A DNA stretch of 64,000 nt from Paenibacillus_E sp040812395. Its GTDB lineage: Bacteria > Bacillota > Bacilli > Paenibacillales > NBRC-103111. Every line of letters begins with the position of its first letter. Positions within the stretch are counted from its first letter, which is position 1. Under the pieces are notes generated by a model that ran no database searches, was not told the DNA's origin, and was given only the letters and a program-made list of their open reading frames with translations. The stretch is taken from NCBI RefSeq assembly GCF_040812395.1, contig NZ_JBFNXH010000006.1:317490-381489 (forward strand), written 5' to 3'. Shown here piece by piece: positions 59,106 to 64,000 of the stretch. The position numbers and the translations under genes are program-made.

Positions 59106-60944
59106 ATGTCAACCGTGACGTTATGCATGATTGTTTGCGACGAAGAAGAGCATATCGGGACATGTTTGAGCACTGCGAAGCCCTATGTTGACGAGATCAT
59201 CGTCGTCGACACCGGCTCAAGGGACCAGACGGCAGCAATCGCCGAGCAGATGGGCGCACAAGTATATCGGCAGAAATGGAATGACCATTTTGCCGAAGCA
59301 CGCAACTATGCCTTGAAACGAGCACATGGCGACTGGATTCTCGTGCTCGATGCCGATGAACGGCTGGAACCCATCGATCCCGAATATTTCGAAAACCTGC
59401 TCGCCAATCATGCGGCTGCAGGTTTTTATGTCACAGTAAGGCATTATGATTCCGCCCGGACTGATGATTACGAAACAGACACCATATGCCGTTTATTCCG
59501 CAATCTTCCCGGTATTTCTTATCACGGCCGCATACATGAAGATATCGGGATGTCAATTTCCATTCATTTCCCGAAAATGACGATCAACAACTCCACTCTA
59601 GTTGTTTCCCACTTGGGTTATCTACGACAACTGATACAATCGAAAAATAAAGTAGCACGCAACCGCAAACTTCTGGAACAGGCCGTTCTTGAGGAAAGCG
59701 ATACCTTGTATTACCGTTATGCAATAGGCGTAGAATCCTTCCTGCAGGAGCATTATCGAGAAGCTGCTGAGCTGCTATCACCGCTTCTGCCACAGGTTCC
59801 TCCGTCTGCCGGATACGCTTCGGACCTTGCTTATAAGCTGTGTTTTGCCTATTGGCGCTCAGGGCAGTACGCAGAAGCTCTTAAAGCAGCCGAAACGGGT
59901 CTCCTACGCGTACCGACCCATGCCGATCTGCAAGAATTGCATGGTGTTTTGCTATTGGAAGAAAGACGAATTGAGGAAGCTTTCCATCGTTTCAAAAGCA
60001 TTGCCAAATCAACTGCTTATTCCGATGCGCGGCAGCACGAGCGTTTGGACTATTGGCTAGGTCTTGTTAACCAGCGCCTTGGCAACTGGAATGAGGCTTT
60101 AAGGCATCTTGAACGCAGTCTTCACACTGAATCCTATCACCAACAGGCACTTCCGCGGTGGCTTAATCTCGCCCTGCTCGTCCTGCCGATTGAAAAGGTA
60201 GTCTCCGATCTGCAAGCAGCGATACCAGGTTCCCATAGAACCTCGATCCTTAAGCTTATATGTCCGCTTGTCATGAAATGGGGGATGAGCGACAGGCTTC
60301 TGCCTTTTCTTGATACAACGGTTGAAACGGAAAACAATCTCGATCGGGAATTAGCTTTTTACCGGGCTATTATGACGGCCCAAGCTGGAAATCCGGACAT
60401 CGCCTTCGAAATAATGCAGCAGCTTGTCCGAGAAACTCCCGAGAGGCACATTATTTTATATGTATGGGCGTTGCAAAACTTTCATGAAACCCGGCCCGAG
60501 CTTACTGCGCTCGCTGATAAGCTGCTTCGCAGTGAAAAGATGAACGAAGATCACAAAGCACTCCTGGAACAAGCCGCATTTGCGATGCTGATGGTGAGGT
60601 CTTGGGAAGGCTTTTTATTCATATGGCAGCATTGGTGCCAACTTCTCTTGAACGATGAGCCTTCCGTTCCCGTAGCATGGCGTTCCGCAATCTACCGCTC
60701 TCCTGATCATGTTCGGAAAATCATTTGGCAGAAGCTGTTTTCCGAAACTGGAAAAGGCCGGATCGGCGACCGAATATTTACCGCCCAATTGGCGCACGTC
60801 ATAGGAAACAAAGAAGAAAGCCTTCTTTTGTTTAACAAAGTAAAGGAGGATTATCCTCAGCTGCTTGAGCCGCGAATCGGCCTCTATGGCGTTCTTCATA
60901 ACTCGGATGAATACGCTTGTCTCCTATTTTTAGCCGAGTCATAA
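59106..60944 (+). CDS. GT2-TPR glycosyltransferase, copy 2
   Basis: A 612-residue paralogue of the gene at 57211, starting 2 bp after it ends. GT2 part: TVTLCMIVCDEEEHIGTCL, VVDTGSRDQT, FAEARNYAL and LVLDADERL, with SYHGRIHEDI. The TPR part runs from ~200 (LYYRYAIGVESFLQEHYREAA and later helices) to the end. Two GT2-TPR paralogues in series next to a repeat protein suggest that each adds one type of sugar to the same protein acceptor. Ribosome site GAGGTGATCTGACC. Confidence 0.85.
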   Translation: MSTVTLCMIVCDEEEHIGTCLSTAKPYVDEIIVVDTGSRDQTAAIAEQMGAQVYRQKWNDHFAEARNYALKRAHGDWILVLDADERLEPIDPEYFENLLANHAAAGFYVTVRHYDSARTDDYETDTICRLFRNLPGISYHGRIHEDIGMSISIHFPKMTINNSTLVVSHLGYLRQLIQSKNKVARNRKLLEQAVLEESDTLYYRYAIGVESFLQEHYREAAELLSPLLPQVPPSAGYASDLAYKLCFAYWRSGQYAEALKAAETGLLRVPTHADLQELHGVLLLEERRIEEAFHRFKSIAKSTAYSDARQHERLDYWLGLVNQRLGNWNEALRHLERSLHTESYHQQALPRWLNLALLVLPIEKVVSDLQAAIPGSHRTSILKLICPLVMKWGMSDRLLPFLDTTVETENNLDRELAFYRAIMTAQAGNPDIAFEIMQQLVRETPERHIILYVWALQNFHETRPELTALADKLLRSEKMNEDHKALLEQAAFAMLMVRSWEGFLFIWQHWCQLLLNDEPSVPVAWRSAIYRSPDHVRKIIWQKLFSETGKGRIGDRIFTAQLAHVIGNKEESLLLFNKVKEDYPQLLEPRIGLYGVLHNSDEYACLLFLAES

Positions 60945-60973
60945 GGAGGCGGCAGTTAGGCGCAATCCCCCGA

Positions 60974-61501
60974 TTAGCCGGCAGTTTGCGCCTGAAAATA
61001 AATGTCCAGCCGTGTCGGTTGATCCGCCTTCTGGGATTTCACACTGAAACGCGTGTACTTCAAATATCGGATAGGAACGATGACTTGTGTTGCACCAGGA
61101 GCTACAACTAACTGCGAATCCCGCATAAAATCAGATCCATTAGGACTAATCTCCACCTTGATCTCACTCGGGTATTGTCCACGATTAACGACAGAATACG
61201 AATATAAGCTCAATAAAGAGGAATTGACTTGAAGCGAGGGCTTCCAATCGTCCCCTGTAAGTACATTCAGCCGCTCATCCTCAATGAACTTCTTTGACTC
61301 AAATCGTACTCGAAGTTTTTTAATAATCGGGTAAATATTGCAACATCGTTTCTTCCAAGAAGGCTTCGGCTTCATGCGCTTTTTGTGAGGGAATGCGGAT
61401 CTTTTTCGGCAAACACAGCAACCCAACTTCTTCTTCAACTTACTACGGTGGCTGCATGGGAAAGATCGCTGTACACCTTTTAAACATTTCCGTACACGCA
61501 T
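60974..61501 (-). CDS. DUF6385-like protein with Cys/Lys-rich head
   Basis: A 175-residue protein. ATG 61501 has GGAGGGG 7 nt upstream. Residues 1-60 are very basic and hold seven Cys in total (CLKG, PCSH, GCCVCRK, RCCN). Residues 70-175 match the C-terminal domain of the protein at 54592 (SLYSYSVVNRGQYPSEIKVE compared with KVYSYVIYNNSGAATVNARV; YLKYTRFSV compared with FTKYTRISL; LDIYFQAQ compared with VDVFLDAQ). It is convergent with the GT2-TPR gene, separated by 29 bp. The Cys/Lys head recalls disulphide-crosslinked spore coat and crust proteins. Spore role is inferred. Confidence 0.75.
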   Translation of the reverse strand: MRVRKCLKGVQRSFPCSHRSKLKKKLGCCVCRKRSAFPHKKRMKPKPSWKKRCCNIYPIIKKLRVRFESKKFIEDERLNVLTGDDWKPSLQVNSSLLSLYSYSVVNRGQYPSEIKVEISPNGSDFMRDSQLVVAPGATQVIVPIRYLKYTRFSVKSQKADQPTRLDIYFQAQTAG

Positions 61502-61671
61502 CCAAAGCCCCTCCGTTTTCGTTAATAATTTCCACTATATTCGAATCAAGCATATAGCGAAACGGCGCAATGCAAAAAAGCTCAAGGTCAATGCTTCAAC
61601 CTTCGTGACTTTGTAAGCTCATGAGAATCGCCATGGCCGAGTAATAATTTCCTAATTGCTTGATAGCAAAA

Positions 61672-61716
61672 AAACCACTTCCTACCAGAATTTTTACTTC
61701 TGATAGAAAGTGATTT
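61672..61716 (-). terminator. Intrinsic terminator downstream of the tRNA-Leu fragment
   Basis: On the minus strand AAATCACTTTCTATCAGAA pairs with TTCTGGTAGGAAGTGGTTT (few mismatches) around GTAAAAA, followed by a run of T. Confidence 0.8.
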
Positions 61717-61739
61717 AAATTTATAATAGTTTGCAACTA

Positions 61740-61792
61740 GGATGCAGTCGGAGGGATTTGAACCCTCACGCCTGTGTGAGCGCCACCCCCTT
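61740..61792 (-). pseudogene. tRNA-Leu 3'-half fragment
   Basis: About 53 nt nearly match the intact tRNA-Leu at 63494-63575: the T-arm (GAGGGTTCAAATCCCTC), the variable arm and half of the anticodon arm. One substitution lies in the acceptor stem (GACTGC instead of GACCGC) and one extra base in the variable arm. The 5' half, D-arm and anticodon are gone. It is followed by a good terminator, as in a genuine tRNA 3' end. Confidence 0.85.
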
Positions 61793-61949
61793 AATGTCAG
61801 GATGTACGATGGCGCCCACCAGTTTTTGTCCTTTTAAAATCCCGCCTTCTGGTGTCTTTTCTATCTATTACCCAGCTCGGTCGGTAGTTTGCTTCATCAG
61901 TTCAATAAATTTCATGCTCTTTTCCATTGAACAGAGAGGAATGCTTGAG

Positions 61950-62828
61950 CTACTTCAAGGCAGCCAATTCTTTCAATTCAAGGAATACAGCTGTCATGTC
62001 TAGATCGCCCTTCCCCTTTGCTTTAGCAGCTATAATCAGCGACTGAGCGGCAGCTACTCCAGGCAATGGCGTCTCGAGGATACGCGCCGTCTCCATGATT
62101 AGGCCCACATCTTTTTCCATTAAATTCAGCGAGAAGGAGGGAGGAAATTCCTCGTTGACGAATAAGCTTTGTTTGAATTGCAATAGCTTCGTAGCGAGCG
62201 GTGAGTCAAGGAACAACTCCAAAATTTGCTCGCGGTCTAGTCCCATCTTTTCGGCTAGAACCAGCGTCTCCGATATGGCATGAACGTTTAGTGCAAGCAA
62301 CGTGTTAATGGCTAGTTTCGCATTGTTGCCCATACCGTGTTCACCAAAGTAGAATAATTTGCGTCCAAGTACAGACAATATTGGCTCGCATGCATCGAAA
62401 ATATCCTTCGGTCCGCCAACAAGAATAAGCAAACTTGCTTCTCTGGCCTGCATGATCGAACCTGCTACCGGCGCTTCCAGAAAGTTTGCACCTTTCGCAT
62501 GAACTTCTTTCGCAATCCGCTGCGAATAGATAGGACCGACCGTACTCATGTCAATCCATATATGGCCCTTGGTCAGGCCGGCCAGTAAACCTTGCTCTGT
62601 TCCCATGATCTCGTCCATGGCCGCTGCACCCGTTACCATCGTCAGCACGACCTCGCTGCTTTCTGCGACCTTTCGTGGCGAGTCTGCCCACTTAGCGCCT
62701 CGAGCAAGCAGATCTTCTGCCTTCTTCCGGGTACGATTATAAATCGTAACTTCAAATCCAGCTTTTAGCAAATTGTCAACCATCGGTTCCCCCATCGCAC
62801 CGATGCCGATCCATCCGATTCGTTTCAT
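61950..62828 (-). CDS. NAD(P)-dependent beta-hydroxyacid dehydrogenase
   Basis: A 292-residue member of the 3-hydroxyisobutyrate/6-phosphogluconate dehydrogenase superfamily. It has WIGIGAMGEPMVDNLLKAG as the nucleotide loop, NRTRKK as the NADP-preferring end of strand 2, DMSTVGP and FLEAPVAGS in the substrate loop, and GNNAKLAIN with the catalytic Lys. The C-terminal helical domain is intact (FSLNLMEKDVGLIMETA). It reduces or oxidises a small hydroxyacid or semialdehyde. Its ATG overlaps the stop of the MerR gene (ATGA), so it is the structural gene of a MerR-controlled pair. Confidence 0.9.
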   Translation of the reverse strand: MKRIGWIGIGAMGEPMVDNLLKAGFEVTIYNRTRKKAEDLLARGAKWADSPRKVAESSEVVLTMVTGAAAMDEIMGTEQGLLAGLTKGHIWIDMSTVGPIYSQRIAKEVHAKGANFLEAPVAGSIMQAREASLLILVGGPKDIFDACEPILSVLGRKLFYFGEHGMGNNAKLAINTLLALNVHAISETLVLAEKMGLDREQILELFLDSPLATKLLQFKQSLFVNEEFPPSFSLNLMEKDVGLIMETARILETPLPGVAAAQSLIIAAKAKGKGDLDMTAVFLELKELAALK

Positions 62829-63205
62829 CTGATAACCTCCATTTGTTTCATAATCGTTTCGTATAATTTCAGTTTTTCATTTACCATACCAAGCGTCTCC
62901 GCCAACGATTCGATCTGCGCCTCGATTGCCCTGCTTCGCTCTTCCAGCATTGCATGTCTTTCACTTGCCGTCGTATCACCTTGAAGTGCTAATTGCAAAA
63001 AGTGGCTCATTTGCTGAATCGGCATTCCCGTTGATTTTAAACGGATAAGAAATAAAATACGCTTCATGTCTTCAGTATTGTAGTAGCGATGACCGTTCTG
63101 CTCCCGCTGAGCACGTGGAAGTAATCCGATCTTTTCATAATAACGTAAAGTATCTTCCGACAAGCCCGTCTGCTCTGCAGCTTGCTTGATTGTTATTTTC
63201 GACAT
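62825..63205 (-). CDS. MerR-family transcriptional regulator
   Basis: A 126-residue regulator. ATG 63205 follows AAGGAGG; the frame continues upstream only through the promoter. The N-terminal winged helix reads MSKITIKQAAEQTGLSEDTLRYYEKIGLLP, with NGHRYYNTEDMKRI as the wing. A coiled-coil dimerisation helix (SRAIEAQIESLAETLGMVNEKL) follows. The C-terminus is short and has no Cys, so the signal is probably not a metal but an organic ligand. It co-transcribes with the dehydrogenase and likely controls both from the dyad at 63248. Confidence 0.92.
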   Translation of the reverse strand: MSKITIKQAAEQTGLSEDTLRYYEKIGLLPRAQREQNGHRYYNTEDMKRILFLIRLKSTGMPIQQMSHFLQLALQGDTTASERHAMLEERSRAIEAQIESLAETLGMVNEKLKLYETIMKQMEVIR

Positions 63206-63244
63206 GCTGGACCTCCTTCCTGAATGCAACCCTAAAGTCAGCAT

Positions 63245-63270
63245 ACAACTTGGAGTGCACTCCAAGTCAA
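63245..63270 (-). promoter_or_regulatory. MerR-type promoter with operator dyad
   Basis: A perfect 20-bp palindrome, ACTTGGAGTGCACTCCAAGT (63248-63267), lies between a minus-35 TTGACT and a minus-10 TATGCT spaced by 19 bp on the minus strand. The long spacer with a dyad inside it is the classic MerR arrangement. Confidence 0.85.
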
Positions 63271-63457
63271 GTACTAAAATTCACTTACTCTGCGATCGCA
63301 GGGTTTGAACGATGGAATCATCATTGCACTCGTTAAAATAATCTTCAAAACAAAAAGGCAGCAAGCTAAGACGCCTGAACAACGGCTTCTAAGATTGCTG
63401 CCTTTTTGCTACCACAGATATGGCTACTGTTTGAAATCTCCACACAGGACGGTAAAA

Positions 63458-63490
63458 GAAAAAAAGCCTTATAGATCAAGGCTTTTCTTG
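63458..63490 (-). terminator. Intrinsic terminator after the tRNA genes
   Basis: AAAAGCCTT / AAGGCTTTT with a GATCTAT loop and a run of T, on the minus strand, 4 nt after tRNA-Leu. Confidence 0.9.
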
Positions 63491-63493
63491 GGA

Positions 63494-63575
63494 TGCGGTC
63501 GGAGGGATTTGAACCCTCACGCCTTGTGAGCGCCACCCCCTCAAGATGGTGTGTCTGCCGTTCCACCACGACCGC
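63494..63575 (-). tRNA. tRNA-Leu (GAG)
   Basis: An 82-nt tRNA. The acceptor arm is GCGGTCG/CGACCGC, the T-arm contains GGTTCAAATCC, and a long variable arm marks the class II type. The anticodon arm CCATC-TTGAGGG-GGTGG gives GAG. CCA is not encoded. It is the last gene of the rRNA-tRNA transcript. Confidence 0.92.
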
Positions 63576-63591
63576 GTATGAAATTTAAAAA

Positions 63592-63663
63592 CTGGGGATC
63601 TAGGATTCGAACCTAGGCATGACGGAGTCAAAGTCCGTTGCCTTACCGCTTGGCTAATCCCCA
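63592..63663 (-). tRNA. tRNA-Gln (TTG)
   Basis: A 72-nt tRNA beginning TGGGGATTAGCCAAGCGG. The anticodon arm ACGGA-CTTTGAC-TCCGT gives TTG; the discriminator is G. CCA is not encoded. Confidence 0.92.
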
Positions 63664-63679
63664 TTATTAAAGGGAAAAG

Positions 63680-63753
63680 GGCGACCGATGGGACTTGAAC
63701 CCACGAATGCTGGATCCACAAACCAGTGCGTTAACCCCTTCGCCACGATCGCC
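63680..63753 (-). tRNA. tRNA-His (GTG)
   Basis: About 74 nt. It has GCGATCG/CGGTCGC as the acceptor arm with an additional G at -1 opposite C73, the histidine identity element, and TGGCGAAGGGGTTAACGC as the D-arm. The anticodon loop TTGTGGA gives GTG. One closing pair of the anticodon stem appears to be a T-T mismatch. Confidence 0.9.
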
Positions 63754-63893
63754 ACAGTAGGGATTTATTCCCTGAAGACTAGATACGAAACTTGCGTAAA
63801 GTAGGTATTTGTTAACCAGTTGTTTTCTGGACCCCAATCAAGTATTCGGCAATCGCTTCGTCAGCTTCTGCTTCACTTGCTTGGGATTGTTTT

Positions 63894-64000
63894 GGTTAAG
63901 CCCTCGACCGATTAGTATTCGTCAGCTGCATGCATTGCTGCACTTCCACCTCGAACCTATCAACCTCGTCGTCTACAAGGGGTCTTACATACTGGGAAAT
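63894..64000 (-). rRNA. 23S rRNA, 3' end (runs off the window)
   Basis: On the minus strand the window begins GTAAGACCCCTTGTAGACG and ends CGGTCGAGGGCTTAACC, the highly conserved 3' terminus of 23S rRNA with its terminal AATACTAATCGGTCGAGG. The gene continues beyond the right edge. It and the tRNAs are co-directional, as in a rRNA-tRNA operon. Between it and tRNA-His (63754-63893) there is no recognisable 5S sequence. Confidence 0.93.

Larger units (their letters stand above)
61502..61949. other. Gap holding a tRNA-Leu fragment and terminator
   Basis: No gene between the DUF6385-like protein and the dehydrogenase. The gap contains the terminator at 61672 and the tRNA-Leu 3'-half fragment at 61740. 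The rest (61502-61660, 61795-61949) shows nothing I can name. Confidence 0.6.

Noticed and set aside
61740..61815. Complete second tRNA-Leu
   Set aside because: Only the 3' half matches; anticodon and D-arm are absent.
63208..63265. N-terminal extension of the MerR protein
   Set aside because: It would translate the promoter and operator dyad; AAGGAGG precedes ATG 63205.

Overview
The window looks like a chromosomal segment of a spore-forming, low-to-mid GC Firmicute, most likely Paenibacillus or a close relative. This is an inference from gene content: CgeB-type spore-crust glycosyltransferases, a SpsI/J/K-like dTDP-rhamnose operon, ExsC-like small proteins, DUF6385-like proteins, strong AGGAGG ribosome sites, and tRNA genes without encoded CCA next to the 3' end of a 23S rRNA gene.

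Region 1 (1-25.4 kb) is the first half of a surface-glycan locus. From 1 to 10.8 kb, glycosyltransferases alternate with small proteins lacking signal peptides: two paralogues of one ~115-aa family, two ExsC-like paralogues, two further small proteins and an Asp-box propeller protein. From 10.8 to 17 kb a leftward operon carries three tandem GT2 paralogues, an SDR and a dehydratase/reductase/2-epimerase trio expected to make a UDP-N-acetyl-L-6-deoxyhexosamine. From 17.2 to 25.4 kb lie a GT4 with a very basic tail, 1.2 kb of tandem repeats, a small basic protein, two CgeB-like transferases and rmlD-rmlB-rmlA. The likely product is a glycan on the spore surface, made in the mother cell.

Region 2 (25.6-31.0 kb) is one gene for a 1795-residue protein with 160 in-register decapeptide repeats between a 100-residue N-terminus and a 95-residue C-terminal domain. 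It is the best candidate for the filament or scaffold that the flanking glycan genes decorate.

Region 3 (31.2-46.6 kb) is mostly core genome: a NagZ-like lipoprotein, a c-di-GMP-I riboswitch ahead of a small Cys-rich protein, psd, two MFS exporters flanking a remnant of a 2OG-Fe(II) oxygenase, an AraC regulator, malic enzyme, a secreted repeat protein, a MocR regulator with an extreme Gln/Glu/Arg linker, a GNAT and an aminotransferase. Two ~380-bp copies of a non-coding repeat and a pure pyrimidine tract occupy its intergenic gaps.

Region 4 (46.7-61.5 kb) is the second half of the glycan locus. A leftward operon (TPR-GT2, CDP-glucose synthase, CDP-glucose 4,6-dehydratase, C-methyltransferase, RmlC-like epimerase, acyltransferase, SDR, acyltransferase, 49-aa protein) is expected to build a CDP-linked, C-methyl-branched deoxysugar. 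A divergent rightward group encodes a DUF6385-like repeat protein, a TPR protein and two GT2-TPR transferases. A second DUF6385-like protein with a Cys/Lys-rich head follows.

Region 5 (61.7-64 kb) holds a tRNA-Leu 3'-half fragment, a dehydrogenase and its MerR regulator, then tRNA-Leu, tRNA-Gln, tRNA-His and the 3' end of 23S rRNA, all on the minus strand. No 5S gene lies between the 23S gene and the tRNAs.
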